Positions 1-8,962 of a DNA stretch of 64,000 nt are shown piece by piece (the stretch's first letter is position 1; every line of letters starts with the position of its first letter). Origin of the DNA: Faecalicatena faecalis (GTDB lineage: Bacteria > Bacillota > Clostridia > Lachnospirales > Lachnospiraceae); assembly GCF_012524165.2 (NCBI RefSeq), contig NZ_JABACJ020000012.1:1-64000 (forward strand), written 5' to 3'. The position numbers and the translations under genes were made by a program. Under the pieces are notes generated by a model. That model saw nothing but the letters and a program-made list of their open reading frames with translations. It was not told the DNA's origin and did no database searches.

Positions 1-175
1 TAGTATACCATATATTACCAAATATTACTAGACTATAAATCGAAAAAGTTGACAAAAAAATAAGCCTACTATAAGGCTTTGAAGTACTTCTGGCTCGATT
101 CATGTGTCAAATGCCCGTCTTATTTCTTATTTATGAATTTTGAAGTTTTAGCATTCATAGGCTGCATATTCTGAC
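1..175. other. Upstream intergenic region, no gene seen
   Basis: No convincing open reading frame starts here. A short inverted repeat (AAGCCT at 63-68 and AGGCTT at 74-79) follows an A-run, so on the minus strand it would be a hairpin followed by T residues. No minus-strand gene ends just before it, so calling it a terminator is only a guess. Confidence 0.4.
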
Positions 176-204
176 TTGAAATCGAAAAGCCGGTATTGTA
201 TAAT
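176..204 (+). promoter_or_regulatory. Sigma-A-type promoter of the rpiR-like gene
   Basis: TTGAAA (176-181) and TATAAT (199-204) are separated by 17 bp. This is a near-consensus vegetative promoter whose start would lie near 211, about 60 bp before the regulator gene. Confidence 0.7.
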
Positions 205-271
205 CAGAATGTTATGAACCGATATAAACGAAGGTTTTCTATATAAAATGAAATCAGGAAGAGGAACGATT

Positions 272-1228
272 GTGAGTGAAAATAAAGTGAGCACGAACGA
301 GAGTGGTACAAATGAATTGCTGCTTCGGATTGAAGAAAGATATAAGAAGCTCAGCAAGGGACAGAAACGCCTTGCTGATTATGTCTGTGAAAATTATGAT
401 AAGGCCGTTTTTTTGACCGCGGCGAGACTGGGTGAGATTGTCGGAGTCAGTGAATCTACGGTGGTGCGTTTTGCTACCCAGTTGGGATACAAGGGATATC
501 CGGGATTTCAAAAAGCCCTGGAGGAGCTGGTCCGCAACAAGCTGAACTCTATCCAGCGCATGGAAGTGACGTATGGAAGAATCAGCCAGTCAGAGATTCT
601 TGCAACGGTCCTTCAGTCAGATATTGAAAAAATCAAGCTGACACTTGCGGGAATCGATCAGAAGGTATTTGAGCTTGCAATCGATACGATTCTGAATGCA
701 AAGAGAATCTATGTGATTGGAATCAGGAGCTGTGCACCGTTGGCTGCTTTCCTTTCCTTTTATCTGAATCTGATCTGTGAAAATGTGACGGCAGTGAATA
801 CGAATAGTTCCAGTGAGATTTTTGAACAGTTAATCCGTATTAATGAAGATGATGTGATTATTGGAATCAGTTTTCCCCGGTATTCCATGCGCACTTTAAA
901 GGCACTGGAATTTGCCAGCAACCGGAAAGCTAAGGTGATCACCCTGACAGATAGTGTTCATTCCCCTATGACGCTGTATTCTTCCTGTAATCTGATCGCC
1001 AGAAGTGATATGGCGTCTATCGTGGATTCTCTTGTTGCCCCACTTAGCGTTGTGAATGCACTCGTGGTGGCACTCTGCATGAAGAAGCAGAAGGAGGTCG
1101 TGACGACGCTTGAGACACTGGAAGAAATCTGGGATGAATATCAGGTATACAGTGGGGATGAACTGAATCATGTCAGTGATAAGCTGCCAATGGCACCAAA
1201 AGAGATGGAAGGGAAAGCGAATGAGTAA
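272..1228 (+). CDS. MurR/RpiR family transcriptional regulator
   Basis: Predicted DNA-binding regulator that responds to a phosphosugar or a related ligand. The N-terminal third is an HTH_6 domain with the recognition-helix motif VSESTVVRFATQLGY around residues 60-75. A SIS sugar-isomerase domain follows (roughly 115-255, beginning RIYVIGIRSCAPL), then a Glu-rich tail. At about 318 residues the length is slightly above the usual 280-300. I prefer GTG at 272: AGGAAGAGG lies 7 nt before it, while the in-frame ATG at 248 has no ribosome-binding site. The gene overlaps the following flavoprotein gene by 8 bp, so the two are probably cotranscribed. No sugar genes are nearby, so the ligand is unknown. 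Confidence 0.88.
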   Translation: MSENKVSTNESGTNELLLRIEERYKKLSKGQKRLADYVCENYDKAVFLTAARLGEIVGVSESTVVRFATQLGYKGYPGFQKALEELVRNKLNSIQRMEVTYGRISQSEILATVLQSDIEKIKLTLAGIDQKVFELAIDTILNAKRIYVIGIRSCAPLAAFLSFYLNLICENVTAVNTNSSSEIFEQLIRINEDDVIIGISFPRYSMRTLKALEFASNRKAKVITLTDSVHSPMTLYSSCNLIARSDMASIVDSLVAPLSVVNALVVALCMKKQKEVVTTLETLEEIWDEYQVYSGDELNHVSDKLPMAPKEMEGKANE

Positions 1229-2450
1229 GGTACTGATAATCGGCGGTGGCGCTGCCGGCATGATGGCGGGAATATTTGCCGGACGTAACGGACATGAAGT
1301 GCATATATATGAAAAAAATGAAAAGCTGGGAAAGAAGCTCTTTATCACCGGCAAGGGAAGATGTAATATCACGAATGCCGGTGATATGGATACGTTGTTT
1401 GCATCAGTAACGACGAATCCCAAATTCCTTTATAGCGGCTTTTACAGCTTTACGAATGAACAGGCTGTGGAATTCTTTGAGGAATTAGGCGTCAGGACCA
1501 AGGTTGAACGAGGGAATCGTGTGTTCCCTGTGTCGGATCATTCCTCCGATGTAATATCTGCCATGAGCAGGGAATTACAGCGGGTCCATGCGGCTGTTCA
1601 TTTAAATAGCGGAGTAAAGGAAATCAGGACAAGGGAAGGACGTTTTCACAGTCTGCTTCTTTTGAATGGGGAAGAAATCAGAGGGGATGCCTGTATCGTA
1701 GCGACGGGCGGGGTCTCTTATCCGTCTACAGGCTCCACAGGGGACGGGTATCGGTTTGCCAGAGAGTCAGGGCACCGGGTCACAGAGCTTTCTCCTTCGC
1801 TCGTACCAATTGAGACGCAGGAAGAGGATGTAAAGGAACTTCAAGGCCTTTCTCTGCGGAATGTGAATGCCTGTATCTATCAAGGAAAGAAGAAGGTCTA
1901 TGAAGAATTCGGAGAGATGCTGTTCACCCATTACGGTGTGAGTGGTCCCATCATCATCAGTGCCAGCAGTATTATAGGGAAAAAGCTGAAAGAGGGAGGC
2001 CTGCGTCTCGTGATCGACTTAAAGCCGGCTCTGTCCTTTGAGCAGTTAGATGCCCGGGTGCTGCGTGACTTCGAAGAGAATCGGAATAAACAGTTCAAGA
2101 ATGCGGTGGACAAGCTGTTTCCGGCAAAGCTGAAACCAGTTATGATTGCCAGGAGCGGAATCGATCCAGAGAAAAAGGTCAACGAGATCAGCAGAGAGGA
2201 ACGACACCGTTTTGTAACAGAGATCAAGAATTTTGAAATGACACTGGTAAAGCTTCGAGATTTTAAAGAAGCGATCATCACAAAAGGCGGCGTGGATGTG
2301 AAACAGATCGATCCGGGAACCATGGAATCAAAGCTGGTCGAAGGACTTTATTTTATCGGCGAAGTCCTGGATCTGGACGCCCTGACGGGCGGATTCAACC
2401 TGCAGATCGCGTGGTCCACGGCTTACCTTGCAGGGATTTCAATTCAATAG
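1221..2450 (+). CDS. BaiN/HI0933-type FAD-dependent oxidoreductase
   Basis: Cytoplasmic flavoprotein of the HI0933/YhiN family, which includes BaiN proteins reported to act in bile-acid dehydroxylation; most members have no proven substrate. The N-terminal dinucleotide site IIGGGAAGMMAG (residues about 5-16), the GKGRCNITN block near residue 55 and the C-terminal FAD-contact stretch GGFNLQIAWSTAYLAG are all present. Length (409 aa) is normal for the family. ATG 1221 is chosen because it leads straight into the Rossmann strand and has GGAAGGGAAAG before it; the longer frame from 1170 lies inside the regulator gene. A bile-acid role cannot be read from this sequence, since no other bai genes are present. 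Confidence 0.88.
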   Translation: MSKVLIIGGGAAGMMAGIFAGRNGHEVHIYEKNEKLGKKLFITGKGRCNITNAGDMDTLFASVTTNPKFLYSGFYSFTNEQAVEFFEELGVRTKVERGNRVFPVSDHSSDVISAMSRELQRVHAAVHLNSGVKEIRTREGRFHSLLLLNGEEIRGDACIVATGGVSYPSTGSTGDGYRFARESGHRVTELSPSLVPIETQEEDVKELQGLSLRNVNACIYQGKKKVYEEFGEMLFTHYGVSGPIIISASSIIGKKLKEGGLRLVIDLKPALSFEQLDARVLRDFEENRNKQFKNAVDKLFPAKLKPVMIARSGIDPEKKVNEISREERHRFVTEIKNFEMTLVKLRDFKEAIITKGGVDVKQIDPGTMESKLVEGLYFIGEVLDLDALTGGFNLQIAWSTAYLAGISIQ

Positions 2451-2486
2451 CAGAAAAAGTCATAAAGTAGAATGAGGAGAAGTGAA

Positions 2487-3143
2487 ATGGGTTATAATGT
2501 TGCGATAGACGGACCGGCAGGAGCCGGAAAGAGTACAATTGCGAAATTAGTAGCAAAGGAAAAGGGATATATCTATGTAGATACCGGCGCGATGTACCGT
2601 GCAATGGCGGTCCACTTCCTCAACAAGGGAATCGCGCCAGAGGATACACAGGGAATCATTGACGCGTGTGAGGACGCGTTCGTCAGCATCAAATATGAGG
2701 ATGGAGTACAGCAGGTTTATCTGAACGGTGAAAATGTTACGTCCATGCTCCGGGAAGAACGCGTCGGTAATATGGCATCTTTAAGCTCTGCAGTCCCACA
2801 GGTGCGTCAAAAGCTGTTGGAGCTCCAAAGAGGACTTGCAGAAAAAGAGGATGTGATCATGGACGGACGGGATATCGGAACGAATATCCTCCCTCATGCA
2901 GATGTCAAGATCTACCTGACAGCAAGTGTTGTAACGAGGGCAAAGAGGCGTTATGATGAATTGAAGGAAAAAGGCATTGACTGCGATTATGATGAAATCG
3001 CTCATGATATCGAAGAACGCGACAGAAGAGATATGAACCGTGAGACGGCTCCGCTTAAGCAGGCTAAGGATGCGATACTTGTAGACAGTTCTGAGATGAC
3101 CATCGAGGAAGTCGTGGCTGAGATTACAAGACACTGCAGATAA
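2487..3143 (+). CDS. cmk: Cytidylate kinase
   Basis: Transfers phosphate from ATP to CMP or dCMP in pyrimidine nucleotide recycling. The P-loop GPAGAGKST sits at residues 8-16. The NMP-binding segment YVDTGAMYRAM and the DGRDIGTNILPHADVK block typical of bacterial CMP kinase follow, and the lid region is rich in arginine (EERDRRDMNRETAPL). Length 218 aa is typical. ATG 2487 is preferred because AGGAGA lies 6 nt upstream; the in-frame ATG at 2472 would put that ribosome-binding site inside the gene. It is followed by ispH and an S1-protein gene, an order common in Clostridia. Confidence 0.95.
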   Translation: MGYNVAIDGPAGAGKSTIAKLVAKEKGYIYVDTGAMYRAMAVHFLNKGIAPEDTQGIIDACEDAFVSIKYEDGVQQVYLNGENVTSMLREERVGNMASLSSAVPQVRQKLLELQRGLAEKEDVIMDGRDIGTNILPHADVKIYLTASVVTRAKRRYDELKEKGIDCDYDEIAHDIEERDRRDMNRETAPLKQAKDAILVDSSEMTIEEVVAEITRHCR

Positions 3144-3225
3144 CAGGCGGGATTTTTTAGGGATGTAACTCCAAAAGAGAAAAATCGATTCTGCAGTTTG
3201 GAACAGTCATAGAAAGGAGGGCGTT

Positions 3226-4086
3226 ATGGAAGTCAAGAGAGCGAAGACAGCGGGGTTCTGCTTTGGTGTGAAACGGGCTGTGGAAACCGTGTATCAGCAG
3301 CTTGATAAGGAAAAGGGAGAAGAACATCCTATCTATACCTACGGCCCCATCATTCACAATGAGGAAGTCGTGAAGGATATGGAAAAAAAGGGAGTCCGGG
3401 TTCTGCGGACAAAAGAGGAGCTTAAAGGGCTTTGCGAAGGGACCGTCATTATCCGTTCCCACGGTGTCCCCGAGAGGATTTACAGGGAAATGGAAGACAA
3501 CGGATTAGAAATTATCGATGCGACCTGTCCATTTGTGAAGAAGATTCATAAGATCGTAAAGAAAGAAAGCAGTGAGGGCAAACATATCGTCATCATCGGA
3601 AATCCCGACCACCCGGAGGTGGAAGGGATAAGAGGCTGGGCCGGTGATGAGGTGACAGTAGTGCAGACCCCTGAGGATGCAGAAAAATTTTCGGTCGAAC
3701 CGGGGAAAAAGGTGTGTATTGTCTCACAGACGACATTTAATTACAATAAATTTAAAGATTTAGTTGAAATTCTTTCAAAAAAGGGTTATGATGTAAGTGT
3801 TTTAAATACAATCTGCAATGCGACGAAAGAGCGTCAGGCTGAAGCACGGAGTATTGCAGAAGAGGTGGATGCTATGATCGTGATTGGTGACAAACATAGT
3901 TCCAACACCCAGAAGTTATTTGAAATTTGCCAGAAAGCATGTAAAGATACGTACTATATACAGACACTTGACGATTTGGATTTGAATCAATTAGGGTCAG
4001 TGGAAACAGTAGGTATTACAGCAGGGGCATCCACGCCCAACAATATAATTGAGGAGGTTCAAAGCAATGTCAGAATTATCTTTTGA
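3226..4086 (+). CDS. ispH: 4-hydroxy-3-methylbut-2-enyl diphosphate reductase
   Basis: Last step of the methylerythritol phosphate pathway: reduction of HMBPP to IPP and DMAPP with a [4Fe-4S] cluster. The three conserved cluster cysteines are visible at C12 (GFCFGVKRAV), C101 (DATCPFVKKIH) and C197 (NTICNATKERQ). The substrate-binding SHG and NPDHPEVEG motifs are also present. Length 286 aa matches single-domain IspH. A strong AAAGGAGG precedes the ATG. The last 20 bp overlap the start of the S1-domain gene, so translation of the two is probably coupled. In some Clostridia the two are one polypeptide; here they are separate frames. Confidence 0.96.
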   Translation: MEVKRAKTAGFCFGVKRAVETVYQQLDKEKGEEHPIYTYGPIIHNEEVVKDMEKKGVRVLRTKEELKGLCEGTVIIRSHGVPERIYREMEDNGLEIIDATCPFVKKIHKIVKKESSEGKHIVIIGNPDHPEVEGIRGWAGDEVTVVQTPEDAEKFSVEPGKKVCIVSQTTFNYNKFKDLVEILSKKGYDVSVLNTICNATKERQAEARSIAEEVDAMIVIGDKHSSNTQKLFEICQKACKDTYYIQTLDDLDLNQLGSVETVGITAGASTPNNIIEEVQSNVRIIF

Positions 4087-5149
4087 ACAAATGTTAGACG
4101 AGTCATTTAAAACAATTCATAATGGAGAGGTAGTTGAGGGTACAGTCATTGACGTGAAGCCAGATGAGATTATCCTGAATATCGGATATAAGGCGGATGG
4201 TATCATTACAAAGAGTGAGTATTCTAACGATCAGTCACTTGACCTGACAACAGTCATCAAAGTCGGTGATCCTATGACAGTGAAGGTTTTAAAGGTGAAT
4301 GACGGTGAAGGTCAGGTTCTCCTGACTTATAAGAGACTTGCAGCAGAGAAGGGCAATGAGAGATTAAGAGAAGCTTTCGAGAACAAAGAAGTCCTGAAAG
4401 CAACTGTTACTCAGATTCTCGGCGGCGGATTATGTGCGACAGTAGAAGAGGCACGTGTATTCATTCCGGCAAGCCTTGTTTCAGATTCATATGAGAAGGA
4501 TCTGAGCAAATACGAAGGAAAAGAGATTGAATTTGTTATCAGCGAATTCAACCCAAGAAGAAACCGTGTGATCGGTGACAGAAGACAATTACTTGTAGCA
4601 GAGAGAGCAGAGAAGCAGAAAGAGCTGTTCGCTAAGCTTCAGGTAGGAGATACAATCGAAGGAACTGTTAAAAATGTAACAGATTTTGGCGCATTCATTG
4701 ATCTTGGAGGTGTTGACGGGCTGTTACATATCTCTGAGATGTCCTGGGGAAGAGTAGAGAATCCGAAGAAAGTCTTCCAGGTAGGAGATACATTAAAAGT
4801 ACTTGTAAAAGATATCAACGATACCAAGGTTGCTTTAAGTCTGAAGTTCCCGGAGACAAATCCGTGGGCAAATGCAGCAGAAGACTTTGCAGCAGGTAAG
4901 GTGATCACAGGAAAAGTTGCACGTATGACAGACTTTGGTGCATTTGTTGAGCTTGCACCAGGTGTGGACGCACTGCTTCATGTTTCACAGATTTCCAGAG
5001 CACATGTTGAGAAACCTTCTGATGTACTTTCTATTGGACAGGAGATTACAGCTAAGATCGTTGACCTGAACGAGGCCGACAGAAAGATCAGCCTGAGTAT
5101 GAAGGCACTTGAGCCGGAAGCACAGGAAGTTCCTGAGACAGAAGAATAG
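4067..5149 (+). CDS. rpsA: 30S ribosomal protein S1 homologue (four S1 domains)
   Basis: RNA-binding protein built from four S1 OB-fold repeats, at roughly residues 18-86, 103-170, 190-258 and 275-344. The last two carry the classic motifs TDFGAFIDLGG and TDFGAFVELAPG. The C-terminus is acidic. At 360 aa it is shorter than the six-domain proteobacterial S1 and matches the clostridial form, which is thought to assist mRNA binding at the ribosome. ATG 4067 follows GGAGGT by a good distance and lies inside the end of ispH. A strong hairpin terminator follows, closing the cmk-ispH-S1 unit. Confidence 0.9.
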   Translation: MSELSFEQMLDESFKTIHNGEVVEGTVIDVKPDEIILNIGYKADGIITKSEYSNDQSLDLTTVIKVGDPMTVKVLKVNDGEGQVLLTYKRLAAEKGNERLREAFENKEVLKATVTQILGGGLCATVEEARVFIPASLVSDSYEKDLSKYEGKEIEFVISEFNPRRNRVIGDRRQLLVAERAEKQKELFAKLQVGDTIEGTVKNVTDFGAFIDLGGVDGLLHISEMSWGRVENPKKVFQVGDTLKVLVKDINDTKVALSLKFPETNPWANAAEDFAAGKVITGKVARMTDFGAFVELAPGVDALLHVSQISRAHVEKPSDVLSIGQEITAKIVDLNEADRKISLSMKALEPEAQEVPETEE

Positions 5150-5180
5150 GAATAAATCTATACTAGATATGATAGATATA

Positions 5181-5213
5181 AGATAGAGGCCGGAAAGCCT
5201 CTATCTTTATTTT
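5181..5213 (+). terminator. Rho-independent terminator after the S1 gene
   Basis: Perfect 10-bp stem (AGATAGAGGC at 5181-5190 with GCCTCTATCT at 5197-5206) with a 6-nt loop, followed by TTATTTT. Confidence 0.85.
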
Positions 5214-5343
5214 GCGACAAATGTTAAAAAAACATCAAGATGTATGGATTTATGTGCAATTATGTGACCTAATTTACTGGATTTTAGACACAATTTTTAG
5301 TACAATACAAGTATTGCGATAAGAGAAAGGAAGGTAGTAAAGA

Positions 5344-6663
5344 ATGGGACTTTTAACTTTTAAAGGTGGAATTCATCCAAATGACGGTAAAAGTCTGGCA
5401 AAGGATCAGGCGATTACCGAAGTACTGCCGAAAGGTAATTTGGTTTATCCGCTTTCACAGCATATCGGTGCCCCTGCGAGTCCAATCGTGCAAAAGGGCG
5501 ACCATGTGTTAAAAGGCCAGAAGATTGCAGAAGCTGGCGGATTTGTATCTGCTCCGGTCTATGCATCTGTTTCAGGTACAGTCAAAGGTCTGGAAAAGCA
5601 TTTCAATCCAACGGGCAGTAAAGTAGACTGTATCGTGATTGAGAATGATGGGGAGTATGCAGAGGTGGAGTACCCTGCGGTAAAACCATTTGATGAACTT
5701 GGCAAAGAAGAGATCATCGGCATGATCGGGGAGGCTGGGATTGTCGGAATGGGCGGTGCAGGATTCCCTACGAGAGTAAAGCTTTCGCCAAAGGAACCAG
5801 ACAAGATTGAATATATTATAGCGAACTGTGCCGAATGTGAACCTTATATTACAGCGGACTACCGGAGAATGTTGGAGAACACAGAGGAGCTTGTAAGCGG
5901 AATGAGAGTAGTTCTTTCCTTGTTCCCGAATGCAAAAGGGCTCTTTGGAGTAGAGGATAATAAAAAGGACTGCATTGAAAAATTAAAAGAGGCTGTAAAG
6001 GATGAACCGCGTATGGAGGTAAAGACGCTTCAGACAAAGTATCCTCAAGGTGCAGAGCGTCAATTAATCTATGCGGTCACAAAGCGTGCAATCAATTCCA
6101 CAATGCTTCCGGCCGATGCAGGATGCATTGTAGATAATGTAGAGACTCTGGTCAGCATCCATCGCGCAGTCATCGAAGGAAAACCTCTGATGGAGCGTGT
6201 GGTAACAGTCAGCGGAGATGCAGTGGAGAAGCCAGGCAACTTCAAGGTACTTCTGGGTACGAACCAGCAGGAGCTTGTGGAGGCTGCAGGAGGATTTAAG
6301 AACGATCCGAAGAAGGTGATTTCAGGCGGACCTATGATGGGATTTGCTATGATGACCTTAGATACTCCGATTACAAAGACTTCTTCCTCCATTCTGGCAT
6401 TTACAGAAGATGAGGTCGCAAAGTATAAGCCAAGTGCATGTATCAATTGTGGACGCTGTGTGGAGGTATGTCCGAGCCGGATCATTCCGTCCAGACTTGC
6501 AGATTATGCGGAGCGACACGATGAAGAGACATTTACGTCCCAGAACGGATTGGAATGTGTGGAATGTGGTTCCTGCAGCTATGTATGTCCGGCCAAGAGA
6601 CCGCTGAAGCAGTCCATTGGTTCTATGCGTAAGATAGCTCTGGCAAACAGAAAGAAGAAATAA
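5344..6663 (+). CDS. rnfC: Rnf electron transport complex subunit C
   Basis: Peripheral subunit of the ferredoxin:NAD+ oxidoreductase that couples electron flow to Na+ or H+ export. It carries the NADH/FMN-binding Complex1_51K-like fold (GMGGAGFPTRVK near residue 138), an SLBB segment, and two [4Fe-4S] motifs near the C-terminus: CINCGRCVEVCP and CVECGSCSYVCP. Length 439 aa fits the short clostridial RnfC, which lacks the long repeat tail of gammaproteobacteria. A GGAAGG ribosome-binding site lies upstream. It is the first gene of the six-gene operon rnfCDGEAB. No consensus promoter is clear; a weak TTAGAC/TACAAG pair occurs at 5284-5311. Confidence 0.95.
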   Translation: MGLLTFKGGIHPNDGKSLAKDQAITEVLPKGNLVYPLSQHIGAPASPIVQKGDHVLKGQKIAEAGGFVSAPVYASVSGTVKGLEKHFNPTGSKVDCIVIENDGEYAEVEYPAVKPFDELGKEEIIGMIGEAGIVGMGGAGFPTRVKLSPKEPDKIEYIIANCAECEPYITADYRRMLENTEELVSGMRVVLSLFPNAKGLFGVEDNKKDCIEKLKEAVKDEPRMEVKTLQTKYPQGAERQLIYAVTKRAINSTMLPADAGCIVDNVETLVSIHRAVIEGKPLMERVVTVSGDAVEKPGNFKVLLGTNQQELVEAAGGFKNDPKKVISGGPMMGFAMMTLDTPITKTSSSILAFTEDEVAKYKPSACINCGRCVEVCPSRIIPSRLADYAERHDEETFTSQNGLECVECGSCSYVCPAKRPLKQSIGSMRKIALANRKKK

Positions 6664-6680
6664 CGAGAGAGGTGAGAAAA

Positions 6681-7613
6681 TTGAACGAGAATTATAACAT
6701 ATCATCTTCACCGCATATACGAGATAAGGTAACGACCAGCAATATCATGCTTTACGTTCTGATTGCGCTTCTGCCGGCTACGGTTTTTGGAATCTATAAT
6801 TTCAGACATGAGAACGCATGGCTTTTAGTAGTTGTTACGACCTTGACGGCGGTGCTTGCTGAATATATCTATGAGAAATTGATGCATAAGCCGATTACGA
6901 TTCATGATTACAGTGCAGCTGTTACAGGACTTTTACTGGCTCTGAACCTGCCTCCGACACTTCCGTTATGGATGGGTGCTTTAGGTTCTGTGTTTGCAAT
7001 TATCGTAGTAAAGCAGCTCTTTGGCGGACTGGGGCAGAACTTCATGAACCCTGCACTGGGAGCTAGATGTTTCCTTTTGATCTCCTTTACAGGACGCATG
7101 ACATATTTTGTTTATGATGGTGTGACAGGAGCGACTCCGCTTGCTGAATTAAAGGCAGGAGAGGCTGTTAACACTATGGATATGCTTATTGGTAATATCC
7201 GCGGTACCATTGGTGAGACATCTGTCATCGCGATTATGATCGGTGCGATGTTCCTTCTGCTGATGGGAATCATTGATTTAAGAATTCCTGGTACATATAT
7301 TGTAACATTTGTAATCTTTATTACGATTTTCGGGGGACATGGATTTGACCCGCAGTATATTACTGCACATCTTTGCGGAGGCGGTCTGATGCTTGGGGCA
7401 TGGTTTATGGCAACGGATTATGTGACTTCTCCGATCACAAAGAACGGACAGATCGTATATGGTATCTGTCTGGGACTTTTGACTGGTCTGTTCAGACTGT
7501 TCGGTGGTTCAGCAGAGGGTGTATCCTATGCGATCATCATCAGTAACCTTTTAGTACCACTGATCGAGAAGATTACTCTTCCAAAACCATTCGGTAAAGG
7601 AGGAGAGAAATAA
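6681..7613 (+). CDS. rnfD: Rnf electron transport complex subunit D
   Basis: Integral membrane subunit with about nine hydrophobic segments that carries covalently bound FMN. The flavinylation motif appears as GVTGATPLAE with the acceptor Thr near residue 152. The N-terminal SSSPHIRDKVTT is the family signature. I prefer the TTG at 6681: it gives the usual MNENYN-type start and has AGAGGTG 6 nt before it, whereas the GTG at 6672 would sit inside that ribosome-binding site. Length is 310 aa. The stop overlaps the rnfG start by one base (TAATG), so the two are translationally coupled. Confidence 0.94.
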   Translation: MNENYNISSSPHIRDKVTTSNIMLYVLIALLPATVFGIYNFRHENAWLLVVVTTLTAVLAEYIYEKLMHKPITIHDYSAAVTGLLLALNLPPTLPLWMGALGSVFAIIVVKQLFGGLGQNFMNPALGARCFLLISFTGRMTYFVYDGVTGATPLAELKAGEAVNTMDMLIGNIRGTIGETSVIAIMIGAMFLLLMGIIDLRIPGTYIVTFVIFITIFGGHGFDPQYITAHLCGGGLMLGAWFMATDYVTSPITKNGQIVYGICLGLLTGLFRLFGGSAEGVSYAIIISNLLVPLIEKITLPKPFGKGGEK

Positions 7614-8227
7614 TGAATAAGATTATAAAGAATACTTTAATACTTACGATAATCACTCTGGTTGCTGGAACTTTATTGGGTCTTGTTTACGAAGTGACTA
7701 AGGCACCGATCGCGACAGCACAGGAAAATGCAAAGCAGGATGCGTACAGAACTGTACTGGCAGATGCAGACAGCTTTGAGGAATATGCAGATTTCGATGC
7801 GAGCGAGGCTGCTAAGGCATTGAAGGACGGCGGATACACATCCGACGATATTACAGAGGTCGCTGTTGCAAAAGATAAGAGCGGCGAAGATATGGGCTAT
7901 GTTGTCACGGTTACATCCCATGAAGGATATGGCGGAGATATCGTGATTTCTGTAGGAATTTTGAGCGATGGAACCGTAAAGGGCATTGAGATGCTCACCA
8001 TCAGTGAGACGGCCGGACTTGGCATGAAGGCGACTGAACCTGCATTTAAGGACCAGTTCAAGGATAAGCAGGTGGAGAAGTTCGCTTATACAAAGACCGG
8101 GGAAAAGGGCGATGACAAGATCGATGCATTAAGTGGTGCTACGATCACGACCAACGCGGTAACAAATGCTGTGGACTCTGCCCTGATCTATTTTCAAAAT
8201 GTGTTAGGAGGTAGTGTCAATGAATAA
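7613..8227 (+). CDS. rnfG: Rnf electron transport complex subunit G
   Basis: Membrane-anchored flavoprotein subunit. One N-terminal transmembrane helix (about 6-26) is followed by an extracytoplasmic FMN-binding domain. The ApbE target motif SGATIT is at residues 174-179, so Thr177 should carry FMN by a phosphoester bond. GYGGDIVISVGI is the conserved FMN_bind core. Length 204 aa is normal. AGGAGG lies upstream within the end of rnfD. The apbE gene at the end of this operon is expected to supply the modification. Confidence 0.95.
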   Translation: MNKIIKNTLILTIITLVAGTLLGLVYEVTKAPIATAQENAKQDAYRTVLADADSFEEYADFDASEAAKALKDGGYTSDDITEVAVAKDKSGEDMGYVVTVTSHEGYGGDIVISVGILSDGTVKGIEMLTISETAGLGMKATEPAFKDQFKDKQVEKFAYTKTGEKGDDKIDALSGATITTNAVTNAVDSALIYFQNVLGGSVNE

Positions 8228-8939
8228 GTATACAGAAAGACTGTTTAACGGTCTGGTCAAAGAAAACCCTACCTTCGTACTGATGCTGGGAATGTGTCCG
8301 ACACTTGCGGTCACTACCTCGGCGATCAATGGTATCGGTATGGGACTTTCTACAACCGTTGTACTTGTATTATCCAATATGCTGATTTCCATGCTTCGAA
8401 AGATTATTCCGGATTCTGTCAGAATGCCGGCATTTATCGTTGTTGTTGCATCTTTCGTAACTATGGTACAGTTCTTGCTGCAGGGCTTCGTTCCGAGCCT
8501 GTATGATTCACTGGGACTCTATATCCCTCTGATCGTTGTAAACTGTATCATCCTGGGAAGAGCTGAAAGCTATGCATCTAAGAATCCGGTGGTTCCGTCC
8601 ATCTTTGATGGTATTGGTATGGGACTTGGATTTACAGTAGGTCTTACCGCAATCGGTATTGTCAGAGAACTGGTAGGTTCTGGAAAGGTCTTTAATATTC
8701 AGGTACTTCCATCCTCTTATGAGCCGATCACCATCTTCATCCTGGCTCCTGGTGCTTTCTTTGTACTGGCAGGCCTGACCGCCTTACAGAACAAGTTCAA
8801 GAAAAAAGCAGCAGCAAAGGGCGACCCGATCGCAGACAAGATTGGATGTGGTGCAAACTGCGAGAGCTGCGGCAAGAAGGATAGATGCGGCGGTGGCATG
8901 TTCATCGATGTGACACCGGAAAAGAAAGCAGCAAAATAA
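8220..8939 (+). CDS. rnfE: Rnf electron transport complex subunit E with Cys-rich tail
   Basis: Six-helix membrane subunit that pairs with RnfA to bind an iron-sulfur cluster inside the membrane; the likely ligands are C26 (LGMCPTLAV) and C109 (VVNCIILGR). The family core ends near residue 195. A soluble tail then follows with four cysteines at 210, 214, 217 and 223 (pattern CX3CX2CX5C), which proteobacterial RnfE lacks. ATG 8220 is chosen because TAGGAGG lies upstream; the in-frame GTG at 8214 is too close to it. The start overlaps the end of rnfG by 8 bp. Confidence 0.94.
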   Translation: MNKYTERLFNGLVKENPTFVLMLGMCPTLAVTTSAINGIGMGLSTTVVLVLSNMLISMLRKIIPDSVRMPAFIVVVASFVTMVQFLLQGFVPSLYDSLGLYIPLIVVNCIILGRAESYASKNPVVPSIFDGIGMGLGFTVGLTAIGIVRELVGSGKVFNIQVLPSSYEPITIFILAPGAFFVLAGLTALQNKFKKKAAAKGDPIADKIGCGANCESCGKKDRCGGGMFIDVTPEKKAAK

Positions 8940-8962
8940 GGAAGGAATAGGAGGAGAGCAAA

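Noticed and set aside
1170..1220. Longer N-terminus for the flavoprotein
   Set aside because: The extra 17 residues lie in the regulator gene and break the standard Rossmann start; ATG 1221 has a ribosome-binding site.
1221..2450. Bile-acid dehydroxylation gene
   Set aside because: The family resemblance to BaiN is real, but no other bai genes are present, so the pathway is not supported.
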